From positions 1-60,171 of the forward strand of contig JAGANS010000013.1 in the NCBI GenBank assembly GCA_017624155.1: a stretch of DNA of 60,171 nucleotides, given 5' to 3'. This document shows, one piece after another, positions 26,001 to 33,477 of this stretch. Position 1 is the first letter of the stretch. Every line of letters begins with the position of its first letter. Under the pieces are notes generated by a model. It had not been told where the DNA came from. It searched no databases and was given only the letters and a program-made list of their open reading frames with translations. Source of the stretch: Muribaculaceae bacterium (lineage in GTDB: Bacteria; Bacteroidota; Bacteroidia; Bacteroidales; Muribaculaceae). A program made the position numbers and the translations under genes.

Positions 26001-26054
26001 GGCCAGAAAGGCCATGATTACAGCGATGGGGCGGTGAAGCAGAAATCGTACCAT
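23001..26054 (-). CDS. RND efflux permease (AcrB/HAE family)
   Basis: The 1017-residue inner-membrane antiporter has twelve helices and two docking/porter loops. Helix 4 reads AVGMMIDNSVIVAENI (acidic residue near 395), with Asn in the second position of the usual Asp pair. Helix 10 reads CGIVVNDSILKID, so the relay charge is arranged differently from AcrB. This pattern is common in Bacteroidetes RND pumps. It overlaps the adaptor stop by one base and the TolC start by 20 bases. The substrates are unknown. Drugs, detergents or bile acids would be usual. Confidence 0.92.
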   Translation of the reverse strand: MVRFLLHRPIAVIMAFLALVILGCVTFTTLPVSLLPDVAIPHITVQLAGENMSARELESTMVTPLRRQLMQVSGLDEIQSETRDGSAIIRLDMDYGVDTDLAFIEVNEKIDAAMNSLPRDTRRPKAIKASATDIPVLYLYMTSPGGDFIETCEVAENIVRRRLEQLPQVAMADVTGIPGKILRIVPDIRRMMSAGITISDIQNALDRNNAEPGSMTVRDGYYEYNIHIANQLRTPDDVRAIKMMKNGMMHTLGDICDVTLVERSPEGYTTYGNERAVAMALLKSDAASMDDMEDAVDEAIEYFTGQYPGIVFTKSRSQTELLDFTISNLEQNLILGLILVFIVCVLFMHSLRMPFIIGITIIVAVVITFLLFFLFRVSINIISLAGLILAVGMMIDNSVIVAENITQMRERGMPLADSCVAGTNEMITPMLSSSLTTVAVFVPLVFMSGIAGAIFADQAFSITAGLAASYVVGITLLPVMYYLFYRKAGTDTPKQKAGKPSGKLEFHTGWYDRGIDFIFAHKTATIIFVIVTLAAIFPLFRLLDAERMPHIDSSETLIHIDWNENINIDENLQRTRRLSSSVDSLVTEHSAYVGLQDYMLGDDAEMSSAESEIYFRIPSPDSLDTFKEILSSTLRHTWPGATYEYAAPANVFEKVFTTGKYPLEARFTLKNPGAPSAVDIVLALHRQVDKATGINSLDIPLREQINITVDHELCALYNVDESEVRRQLAIAFEGSHAATLRSYQDYVPIHIGADSRSVADVLAGTLVDARPDSKGNTATVPMSALVHTSRGRDFKTITASASGEYIPVDFNIKAGQARDIMAAVSNVAASESEADVSFTGSIFSNERMMRELTVILLVSLLMMYFILCAQFESFVQPLIVLVEIPVDIAFALLSLWLCGQTLNLMSAIGIIVTCGIVVNDSILKIDSINELRKDGMPLFKAIHTAGNRRLKPILMTSITTIMAMVPVLFTSDMGSELQRPLAIAMIGSMLIGTLVSIFVIPLLYYLIYHKRHVATPA

Positions 26055-27124
26055 CAGTCTTCGGTTTCAACCGGACTCTCGTGCGCGAGATTTTCGTTGC
26101 CGCTCACAATTACCGTCTGGCCGGCATGCAAGCCTTCGGTTATCTCATAACTGTCGAGATTTTCGAGCCCGGTAGTGACATAATTCCACATGGCCATTCC
26201 ATCTTCGTATGTGAATACGACCTGACGTCCCGACCGCAGCACAACTGCAGTCTTGGGTACAGACAGACGGTCGCTGATATCGCGCCTGATGCGTATGCGT
26301 GCATTCATACCGTCGACAAGGCCATGTGGCGATTCAAGCGAAGCCTTTACTGTAACGTGTCCGTTCTCGTCGATTATGGGGTTTATCTCACTGATGCGTC
26401 CGTGGGTGGTTTCCCCGCCCGAAAAAGGGGTCACATCAGCAGCATCGCCGACACTCACCAATGCAAGTTCGCTCTCGAGTATTGGAAATTCAATATCCAT
26501 GGATCCGTTGTTGATGACGCGGCAGGCCGGCTCGTTGGTCGGAGCCATGGAGTGGCGTTGTAGTTTCACATTTGCCACTACGCCGGCAAACGGTGCTTTA
26601 ATAGTGGCATTATCAATATCTTTGATAACCGCGCTGTATGCTGCCTCGGCTTGTTCAAGTCCGCTACGTACACGGGCAAGCCGTATCACATCGGCAGGTA
26701 TATTGGCTGCTGACGGGTCATATCCTTGTCCGATAAGCACATCTTGCATTTCAAGTTTGGCCTGCTCGAGTGCGGCCGCCTGTTTCTGCTTTTCGGCATT
26801 CAGTTTGAAAAGGTCAAGCCTTGCCAGTGGTTGTCCTGCTGCGACCTGCTGCCCGTTATGAACCAGTACCTCGCTTACAATATCCGCGTTGCGGAAATAC
26901 ACATCGGCTACCTGACGTGCTCTGACCCTGCCGTTGCTTACTATGTCGTGACTGAATGGCGACGGCTGCAGTTCCATGATTTTGACGATCTGCGTAGTGT
27001 TTGCCGAATCATTAAAAACTGCGGGCCTGCTGTCTGCATCTCCGCTGTTATTGTCGGAACATGCACCGGCCATGCCAAGAATTACCAGCAAGGACACAGT
27101 AGCCATGATATCGGGACGTTTCAT
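26054..27124 (-). CDS. RND periplasmic adaptor (HlyD/AcrA family) lipoprotein
   Basis: The 356-residue adaptor links RND pump and TolC. The signal peptide ends MAGACS, a lipobox. The lipoyl half-motifs flank a helical hairpin (VLVHNGQQVAAGQPLARLDL; ATIKAPFAGVVANVKLQRHS), followed by a beta-barrel and membrane-proximal domain. I chose the ATG at 27124 because the -7 box at 27143-27150 overlaps the only upstream alternative, a TTG. It is the first gene of adaptor-RND-TolC-RND. No regulator gene adjoins the operon. Confidence 0.92.
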   Translation of the reverse strand: MKRPDIMATVSLLVILGMAGACSDNNSGDADSRPAVFNDSANTTQIVKIMELQPSPFSHDIVSNGRVRARQVADVYFRNADIVSEVLVHNGQQVAAGQPLARLDLFKLNAEKQKQAAALEQAKLEMQDVLIGQGYDPSAANIPADVIRLARVRSGLEQAEAAYSAVIKDIDNATIKAPFAGVVANVKLQRHSMAPTNEPACRVINNGSMDIEFPILESELALVSVGDAADVTPFSGGETTHGRISEINPIIDENGHVTVKASLESPHGLVDGMNARIRIRRDISDRLSVPKTAVVLRSGRQVVFTYEDGMAMWNYVTTGLENLDSYEITEGLHAGQTVIVSGNENLAHESPVETED

Positions 27125-27142
27125 AATAATAGATTTTTTTTG

Positions 27143-27150
27143 CAAAGATA
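27143..27150 (-). promoter_or_regulatory. -7 box TATCTTTG of the four-gene RND operon
   Basis: A minus-strand TAnnTTTG match 19 bases upstream of the adaptor ATG. The region further upstream (27151-27280) is AT-rich and gene-free. Confidence 0.55.
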
Positions 27151-27281
27151 TATAAAAATACCATAACAGCTAAATTATTCTTTGATATTTTTAATAATAC
27201 TTTCATTATTTACGGTCGGATGGATTTATAATGGCACGAAGTTGTGATAAATCAGAAAATTTGCTTAAATAATGCATAAAG

Positions 27282-27313
27282 TTTGGCCATGAAATAAAAA
27301 ATGCTTACCTTTG
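27282..27313 (+). promoter_or_regulatory. Full promoter of rpsP (-33 TTTG, -7 TACCTTTG)
   Basis: TTTG at 27282-27285 and TACCTTTG at 27306-27313 are separated by 20 bases, the expected spacing for the Bacteroidetes housekeeping sigma factor. The ATG follows 49 bases later. Confidence 0.75.
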
Positions 27314-27361
27314 CGGTCGCAAACAATGCAAGACCAAACCAACATTTAATTAACAAAGTTA

Positions 27362-27898
27362 ATGGCAACAAAAATCAGATTACAACGCCACGGTCGCAAG
27401 AACTACGCGTTTTATCCTATTGTTATCGCCGATAGCAGGGCACCACGAGATGGTAAGTACATTGAAAGGATAGGTTCCTACAACCCGAACACTAATCCTG
27501 CTACAATCACTCTTAACTTCGAACGGGCCTTGTATTGGGTGAACACCGGCGCACAGCCCACCGACACAGTGCGCACCATCCTCTCCAACGAGGGTGTACT
27601 CCTCATGAAACACCTCCAGGGCGGTGTCCGCAAGGGCGCTTTCGACGAGGCTGAGGCTGAACGCCGCTTCGCTGCCTGGAAAGCCAAGAAGCAGGCTCAT
27701 GTTGACGCGCTCAAAGCCGACATGGCCGACAAGCGTCAGATCGCTGAAAAGCAGCGCCTCGAAGCTGAAGAAGCTGCAAACAAGGCTAAGGCTGAGGCCG
27801 TAGCCAAGAAGAAGGCAGAGATTGCCGCCGCTAAAGCCGAAGCCGAAGCAGCAGCCGCTCCCGCCGAAGAAGCTCCTGAAGCTCCCGCAGCCGAATAA
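27362..27898 (+). CDS. rpsP: 30S ribosomal protein S16 with long C-terminal extension
   Basis: Residues 1-80 are S16 ([58 protein letters not shown]), a small-subunit assembly protein. Classical S16 has about 80-90 residues. This one has 178, with an added Lys/Glu/Ala-rich helix (about 95-160) and an acidic Ala/Pro/Glu tail. Extensions of this kind are known in Bacteroidetes. It has a strong promoter and a terminator before ileS, so it is probably monocistronic. Confidence 0.96.
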   Translation: MATKIRLQRHGRKNYAFYPIVIADSRAPRDGKYIERIGSYNPNTNPATITLNFERALYWVNTGAQPTDTVRTILSNEGVLLMKHLQGGVRKGAFDEAEAERRFAAWKAKKQAHVDALKADMADKRQIAEKQRLEAEEAANKAKAEAVAKKKAEIAAAKAEAEAAAAPAEEAPEAPAAE

Positions 27899-27932
27899 GC
27901 TCCTGAACATCAAGCTCTGCGCTTGAAACCGC

Positions 27933-27981
27933 ATCAAAGGGGGTGTGTTAGCTCGTCGCTGACGCATCCCCCTTGATTTTT
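27933..27981 (+). terminator. Terminator after rpsP
   Basis: ATCAAAGGGGGTGTG pairs with CGCATCCCCCTTGAT (one bulge, G-T pairs) and is followed by TTTT. It lies 35 bases after the rpsP stop. Confidence 0.7.
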
Positions 27982-28028
27982 ACCAGAATAGTTACAAGAC
28001 CATTTAACCGATTATTATCTTCCAGGAT

Positions 28029-31000
28029 ATGAAGAAGTTTCCAGAATATAACGGACTAAACCTTCCGGCAATCAACCGGGAGATGCTCGAGTTGTGGAAC
28101 ACCGAGCATCTCTTTGAAAAGAGCATGGACGTGCGCGAAGGCGCCCCTGCCTTTGTTTTCTTTGAGGGACCGCCCTCGGCCAACGGCATGCCGGGCATAC
28201 ACCATGTGATGGCACGCACCATCAAGGATATATTCTGCCGCTACAAGACCATGAAAGGGTTCCAGGTAAAGCGCAAGGCCGGTTGGGATACTCACGGGCT
28301 GCCCGTAGAGCTTGGCGTGGAAAAGAGTCTCGGTATTACAAAGGAAGATATCGGTAAGAAAATATCGGTCGACGACTATAATAATGCATGCCGCCGCGAG
28401 GTGATGAAATTCACACGCGAGTGGGAGACGCTGACCAACAACATGGGGTACTGGGTAGATCTTTCCGATCCATATATAACTTACGATAACCGTTATATCG
28501 AGTCGGTATGGTGGCTGCTCGCCCAGCTTTATAAAAAAGATTATCTCTACAAAGGCTACACAATACAGCCGTATTCACCTGCTGCCGGGACAGGTCTCAG
28601 CTCGCACGAACTCAACCAGCCCGGCTGTTACCGCGATGTCAAGGATACGACCTGTATCGCACAGTTTGAGATAACTGATCCTAAAGATGAAATGAAAGGG
28701 TGGGGTACTCCGGCATTCATTGCATGGACAACAACGCCATGGACTCTTCCATCCAATACCGCACTGTGCGTAGGCCCCAACATCGACTACTGCATCGTGC
28801 GCACGTACAATAAATACGATGGCAAGCCTGTCTCAGTTGTGGTTGCCGAGGCACTTATCGATTCTGTTTTCAATCCCAAAGCCAAAGATCTTAAGCTTGA
28901 GGATTACAAGCCCGGTGATAAACTTGTACCCTACGAAATAGTAGCGAAGTGCAAAGGTACCGATCTTGTAGGGCTGCATTACAAGCAGCTTATCCCCTGG
29001 ATGAATCCCGGTGAAGGTGCATTCCGCGTTATCCCCGGCGATTATGTCACTACCGACGACGGTACCGGTATCGTTCATATTGCGGGTACTTTCGGTGCCG
29101 ATGACCTCCGTGTGTCGCAGGCATCGGGTGTTCCGCCCATGGAGCTTGTTAACGCTGCCGGCAAGATCGTGCCTATGGTAGATCTGCGCGGCCGCTTCTA
29201 CATGCTCGACGATCTTGATCCCGAGTTTGTCCGTACCCGCGTCAATATCGAGGCATATACCCCATGGCAGGGTAAATACGTGAAGAACGCCTACGACAGC
29301 ACCAAGGCCGAGGGCGACATGACACTCGATGTCGAAATCTGCATCTGGCTTAAGGAAAACGGCAAACTCTTCAATTCGGAGAAGCATACCCATAGCTATC
29401 CTCACTGCTGGCGTACCGACAAGCCGGTGCTGTATTATCCTCTCGATTCATGGTTTATCCGCACCACAGCGGCCCGCGAGCGCCTGATGGAACTCAACAA
29501 GACTATCAAGTGGAAACCGGCAGCCACAGGTTCGGGGCGTTTCGGCAAGTGGCTCGAGAACCTTCAGGACTGGAACTTGTCTCGTTCTCGCTACTGGGGT
29601 ACGCCGCTGCCTATCTGGCGCACCGAGGATGCCGCCGAGGAGATGATTATCGATTCGGTACAGACTCTTTGGAATGAAATTGAGAAATCGGTCGCCGCCG
29701 GCTTTATGAAATCCAATCCGCTTAAGGACAAAGGATTCGTACCGGGAGACTATTCCAAAGAAAACTACGCAAAAATTGACCTTCACCGCCCCTACGTCGA
29801 TGATATTGTACTCGTATCACCGACAGGACGTCCCATGAAGCGTGAACTCGACCTTATTGATGTATGGTTCGATTCGGGTTCCATGCCATACGCTCAGATA
29901 CATTATCCCTTCGAGAACAAGGAAGCCTTTGAGAAGGGCGAGGTTTACCCGGCTGACTTCATTGCCGAAGGTGTCGACCAGACACGTGGCTGGTTCTTCA
30001 CGCTTCACGCAATCGCCGGCATGATATTCGACCGTGTATCCTACAAGGCCGTGGTATCCAACGGTCTTGTGCTCGACAAGGACGGCAACAAGATGTCGAA
30101 GCGCCTCGGCAATGCCGTAAATCCCTTCGAAGCCATAGAGACCTACGGCTCGGATCCTCTGCGCTGGTACATGATCGCCAACTCCTCGCCGTGGGACGAC
30201 CTCAAGTATGATCCTGAAGGCGTTACCGAGGTAGGCCGTAAGCTCTTTGCCACTCTCTACAATACCTATTCATTCTTTGCCCAGTATGCCAATGTCGACG
30301 GCTTCACAGGCGAGGAGGAACAGGTTCCCATGGATCAGCGTCCCGAAATTGACCGCTGGATCCTGTCTCAGCTCAACTCGCTGATACTGACCGTCGATGA
30401 GTCGTTTGATGATTACGAGCCCACCAAGGCTGCCCGCGCCGTCAACGACTTTGTGATCTACAACCTGTCCAACTGGTATGTGCGCCTCAACCGCAAGCGT
30501 TTCTGGGGAGGCAAGATGGACACCGACAAGCTCGCGGCATATCAGACTCTTTACAGATGCTTGCTCACTGTCACCAAGCTGATAGCTCCGGCGGCACCGT
30601 TCTATGCCGACCGTCTGTACCGCGACCTTACCGCCGGCATGCCCGGTGCGCAGCCGTCGGTACATCTGGCTTTGTTCCCCGAAGCAAATAAGTCGGAGAT
30701 CGACCATGCGCTCGAATATCGCATGGATATCGCCCAGCGACTTACATCGATGGTGCTTTCGCTGCGCCGCAAGGTCAATATCAAGGTGCGTCAGCCTCTC
30801 GCCGAGATTATGGTGCCGGTCGCTGACGATGAATTCCGCAAGGCTGTCGAGGCTATCTCTGATCTGCTTCTCGCCGAGACAAATGTGAAGCATCTCAAAC
30901 TCGTGTCGAATGACGAGGGCGCACTGGTAAAGCGTGTTAAGCCCGACTTCAAGAAACTTGGCAAAAAGCTTGGCAAGCAGATGAAAGCTGCCGCTGCCGC

Positions 31001-31454
31001 AATTTCGGCACTGTCTCAGCCCGAGATTGCCTCGCTCGAACGCGATGGCTTCATCGATCTGCCGCTCGAAGGTGCTCCTGTACGTATCGACGTGGCTGAT
31101 GTGGAAATCATTTCTGAAGATATTCCCGGATGGCTCGTTGCCAACGACGGCCCGCTTACCGTGGCTCTCGAGGTTACTATAACCGATGATTTGCGCCGCG
31201 AAGGCATTGCGCGCGATATCATCAACCGTATTCAGAATATCCGCAAAGACCGTGGATACGATATAACCGACCGCATTACCCTTGTGTTTGCACCCGACGC
31301 TACAGTCGAAGGTGTGCTCACCGACTATGCCGAGTATATATCGGCCCAGGTGCTTGCCACCGCTCTTACCGTGGCTACACTTGGCGATGATAGCGGCGTG
31401 GAAAATCTTGATATCGACGGCCTTAATGTCAAAGTTCTTATCTCCAAAAACTGA
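28029..31454 (+). CDS. ileS: Isoleucyl-tRNA synthetase
   Basis: The class I synthetase charges tRNA-Ile. Of 1141 residues, the first motif is PPSANGMPGIHHV (48-60; HIGH-type). The editing domain lies about 190-420 with TTPWTLPSNTALCVG. The second signature is GNKMSKRLGN (KMSKR near 688-692). A long helical anticodon domain follows. The size and the lack of a C-terminal zinc-binding segment suggest the eukaryote-like group (IleS2 type), some members of which resist mupirocin. That trait is inferred, not shown. It opens a run of closely spaced plus-strand genes through 33472. Confidence 0.97.
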   Translation: MKKFPEYNGLNLPAINREMLELWNTEHLFEKSMDVREGAPAFVFFEGPPSANGMPGIHHVMARTIKDIFCRYKTMKGFQVKRKAGWDTHGLPVELGVEKSLGITKEDIGKKISVDDYNNACRREVMKFTREWETLTNNMGYWVDLSDPYITYDNRYIESVWWLLAQLYKKDYLYKGYTIQPYSPAAGTGLSSHELNQPGCYRDVKDTTCIAQFEITDPKDEMKGWGTPAFIAWTTTPWTLPSNTALCVGPNIDYCIVRTYNKYDGKPVSVVVAEALIDSVFNPKAKDLKLEDYKPGDKLVPYEIVAKCKGTDLVGLHYKQLIPWMNPGEGAFRVIPGDYVTTDDGTGIVHIAGTFGADDLRVSQASGVPPMELVNAAGKIVPMVDLRGRFYMLDDLDPEFVRTRVNIEAYTPWQGKYVKNAYDSTKAEGDMTLDVEICIWLKENGKLFNSEKHTHSYPHCWRTDKPVLYYPLDSWFIRTTAARERLMELNKTIKWKPAATGSGRFGKWLENLQDWNLSRSRYWGTPLPIWRTEDAAEEMIIDSVQTLWNEIEKSVAAGFMKSNPLKDKGFVPGDYSKENYAKIDLHRPYVDDIVLVSPTGRPMKRELDLIDVWFDSGSMPYAQIHYPFENKEAFEKGEVYPADFIAEGVDQTRGWFFTLHAIAGMIFDRVSYKAVVSNGLVLDKDGNKMSKRLGNAVNPFEAIETYGSDPLRWYMIANSSPWDDLKYDPEGVTEVGRKLFATLYNTYSFFAQYANVDGFTGEEEQVPMDQRPEIDRWILSQLNSLILTVDESFDDYEPTKAARAVNDFVIYNLSNWYVRLNRKRFWGGKMDTDKLAAYQTLYRCLLTVTKLIAPAAPFYADRLYRDLTAGMPGAQPSVHLALFPEANKSEIDHALEYRMDIAQRLTSMVLSLRRKVNIKVRQPLAEIMVPVADDEFRKAVEAISDLLLAETNVKHLKLVSNDEGALVKRVKPDFKKLGKKLGKQMKAAAAAISALSQPEIASLERDGFIDLPLEGAPVRIDVADVEIISEDIPGWLVANDGPLTVALEVTITDDLRREGIARDIINRIQNIRKDRGYDITDRITLVFAPDATVEGVLTDYAEYISAQVLATALTVATLGDDSGVENLDIDGLNVKVLISKN

Positions 31455-31460
31455 TTTGTC

Positions 31461-31838
31461 ATGGCAGAAAAGACAAGATACACCGATGAGGAGCTGGAAG
31501 AATTCCGCCAGTTGATTCTTGAAAAGCTCGAAAAAGCCGAGCGCGAATATGATAACCTGTGCAATTCCCTCCGTAACAACGAGGGGAATGGCACAGCCGA
31601 TACTTCTCCTACATTCAAGGCGCTTGAGGAAGGTGCCGACACCCTTGGCAAGGAAGATGCCGCTCGTATGGCCGAACGCCAGCGCGTATTTATCAATCAT
31701 CTCCGTGCAGCCCTGATACGTATTGAAAACAAGACTTACGGCATCTGTCGCGCTACCGGCAAGCTGATTCCAAAGGAACGTCTGCGTGCCGTGCCCCACG
31801 CCACACTGTCGATCGAGGGAAAAGAACAGAAGCGTTGA
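31461..31838 (+). CDS. TraR/DksA family regulator with degenerate zinc finger
   Basis: The 125-residue protein has an N-terminal coiled coil (about 8-75, RYTDEELEEFRQLILEKLEK) and a C-terminal globular part (YGICRATGKLIPKERLRAVP). In E. coli DksA four cysteines bind zinc. Here only one cysteine remains (GICRATG), as in many Bacteroidetes homologs. Family members bind the RNA polymerase secondary channel and modify transcription with (p)ppGpp. It sits six bases after ileS, and its stop overlaps the lspA start. Confidence 0.88.
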   Translation: MAEKTRYTDEELEEFRQLILEKLEKAEREYDNLCNSLRNNEGNGTADTSPTFKALEEGADTLGKEDAARMAERQRVFINHLRAALIRIENKTYGICRATGKLIPKERLRAVPHATLSIEGKEQKR

Positions 31839-32461
31839 TGAACCGTAAACCGTTACTGTCACCGGGAATGACAGCCACGCTTGTCGCGTTGGCTGTCATC
31901 CTCGTTGACCAGATTGTGAAGATATGGGTGAAAACCCATTTTTACCTCGGTGAAAGCGTGCAGGTGCTTCCGTTCTTTGAACTGCGCTTTGTGCAGAACA
32001 ACGGCATGGCCTTCGGTATGGAAATTGGCAGCAAGCTGTTGCTGACTCTTTTTCGCATCGTGGTTGTGGCGGCTCTGATATGGTACATGGTGCGTTTGGC
32101 ACGCAAGACCGATGTTTGCCGTGGCTATATTGTCACTCTTGCCTTGATTGCGGCCGGAGCAGGCGGCAATATTATCGACTGCGTGTTCTATGGCGAGATA
32201 TTCAGCAATCCCTGGCCACCGCAAGTTGCCGAGTTTGTGCCGTGGGGCATGGGTTATTCGTCCTTGTTCCATGGCCTCGTTGTCGATATGCTCTACTTCC
32301 CTTTGTTCTCGTTCACATGGCCTGCGTGGATGCCGCTTGTCGGCGGTTCGGTATTTTCATTTTTCGATCCTGTGTTTAACATCGCTGATTCAGCGATTAC
32401 AGTCGGTATTATTATACTGTTGCTTTTCTATACAAAGCATCTGCCGTTCGGAAACAAATGA
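31838..32461 (+). CDS. lspA: Lipoprotein signal peptidase (signal peptidase II)
   Basis: This inner-membrane aspartyl protease cleaves prolipoprotein signal peptides. Four helices are visible, with the catalytic aspartates in GGNIIDCVFYG and FNIADSAITVG. At 207 residues it is longer than the usual 160-170 because of an extra loop between them (PWPPQVAEFVPWGMGYSS, LVVDMLYFPLFS), typical of Bacteroidetes. The ATG at 31838 overlaps the previous stop (TGATG). Several genes in this window encode lipoproteins that would be its substrates, including the next one. Confidence 0.95.
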   Translation: MNRKPLLSPGMTATLVALAVILVDQIVKIWVKTHFYLGESVQVLPFFELRFVQNNGMAFGMEIGSKLLLTLFRIVVVAALIWYMVRLARKTDVCRGYIVTLALIAAGAGGNIIDCVFYGEIFSNPWPPQVAEFVPWGMGYSSLFHGLVVDMLYFPLFSFTWPAWMPLVGGSVFSFFDPVFNIADSAITVGIIILLLFYTKHLPFGNK

Positions 32462-33285
32462 GAAAGACTCCGGCATATATAGCTATTGGCATCGCCACGG
32501 CGCTTGTTGCATGCAACGGAGTGCCGGATTATGTAGTGCAGCCCGATGAGATGGCATCGCTTATGGCTGATGTGCGCATGGCCGATGCCATAGTGTCGAT
32601 TCAGATCCGCGAGTATGCCGATGATACGGCCAAGCTTGCCCTGCGCCGTGCCGTCCTGCAGAAGCATGGTGTTACAGAGGAGCAGTTCGACACTTCCCTT
32701 GTTTGGTATGGTCATAACATCGGCAAGTATCAGGAGGTGACTCAGATGTCGATCGATATACTGGAACAGAGGCTTAAGGATGCCACTGCGCGTGCTGCCG
32801 GTGAAGCGGCACTGTCAGTGGCCGGCGACTCGGTCGATATATGGACCGGGCCACAGGTCTTCTCGGTCAACCGCCGTTCGCCGTCGCAATATGTGGCGTT
32901 TTCATTTGATTCGGACAGAAACTGGGAACCCGGCGATATTTATACCCTTAGGACGCGTGTCGTCAGCCCTCTCAGCAAAGTACGCTGGAACATGACGGCA
33001 TACTACGATGACGGCGCGGTGGAAACCGCCACGTTCAATATGAATGTGACGGAGCCGCGCAAACAGGAGCTGATGCTCGTGACGGATTCAACACGTACGG
33101 CCGTGCGCATATCGGGATGGATTGAGATAAGTCCCGACGGTCACAGACCTGCAATAATTGACTCCCTGAGCCTTACCCGCAGGCGCACAAATGCTATACT
33201 TGCACGTAACAAACATAGCTCGCAGAGGCAGATTGAACCAAAAAACAATAAAAAAGAGGATGCGGATACCATTACCGAAAGCTAA
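32458..33285 (+). CDS. DUF4296 family lipoprotein
   Basis: The 275-residue protein has a lipobox ending LVACN (Cys19). Residues about 25-115 match the DUF4296 pattern (PDEMASLMADVRMADAIVSI; VLQKHGVTEEQFDTSLVWYG; ILEQRLKD), helical and of unknown function. The C-terminal half is beta-rich and less conserved. It overlaps lspA by four bases (ATGA). Its end overlaps the next small gene, which fits a translationally coupled series. Confidence 0.82.
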   Translation: MRKTPAYIAIGIATALVACNGVPDYVVQPDEMASLMADVRMADAIVSIQIREYADDTAKLALRRAVLQKHGVTEEQFDTSLVWYGHNIGKYQEVTQMSIDILEQRLKDATARAAGEAALSVAGDSVDIWTGPQVFSVNRRSPSQYVAFSFDSDRNWEPGDIYTLRTRVVSPLSKVRWNMTAYYDDGAVETATFNMNVTEPRKQELMLVTDSTRTAVRISGWIEISPDGHRPAIIDSLSLTRRRTNAILARNKHSSQRQIEPKNNKKEDADTITES

Positions 33286-33472
33286 GCGTTATCTTGCCCG
33301 TAAAGTCATATACGGCGGTAAGGAATACGGATTATCTACGGTAGAACTCAACGCCGGTCGTATAATATTGCAACCTTTTGAAAAAGAAACGCCGTCGACT
33401 GTCTATGTTGATGGCGTTATTATTGTTGAGGAAGAAGGCGAAAGCGGTTTTGTACTGCTTCAGGATGTCTGA
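33260..33472 (+). CDS. Small basic/beta protein of unknown function
   Basis: The 70-residue frame MRIPLPKAKRYLARKVIYGG continues with KEYGLSTVELNAGRIILQPF and TVYVDGVIIVEEEGESGFVL. It starts inside the end of the DUF4296 gene and stops five bases before the convergent MATE stop. The strand pattern and charge look like a real small protein, and similar short frames follow DUF4296 genes in Bacteroidales. This is recollection, not a search. I cannot assign a function. Confidence 0.55.
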   Translation: MRIPLPKAKRYLARKVIYGGKEYGLSTVELNAGRIILQPFEKETPSTVYVDGVIIVEEEGESGFVLLQDV

Positions 33473-33477
33473 TGGAT

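Noticed and set aside
27380..27967. A 195-codon minus-strand frame across rpsP
   Set aside because: It is antisense to S16 and its low-complexity Phe/Ser/Gly stretch is the reverse of the Lys/Glu/Ala tail codons.
30270..31862. A 530-codon open frame on the minus strand across ileS
   Set aside because: It lies fully antisense to ileS and its neighbour, shows no recognisable domain, and mirrors the codon bias of the real genes on the plus strand.
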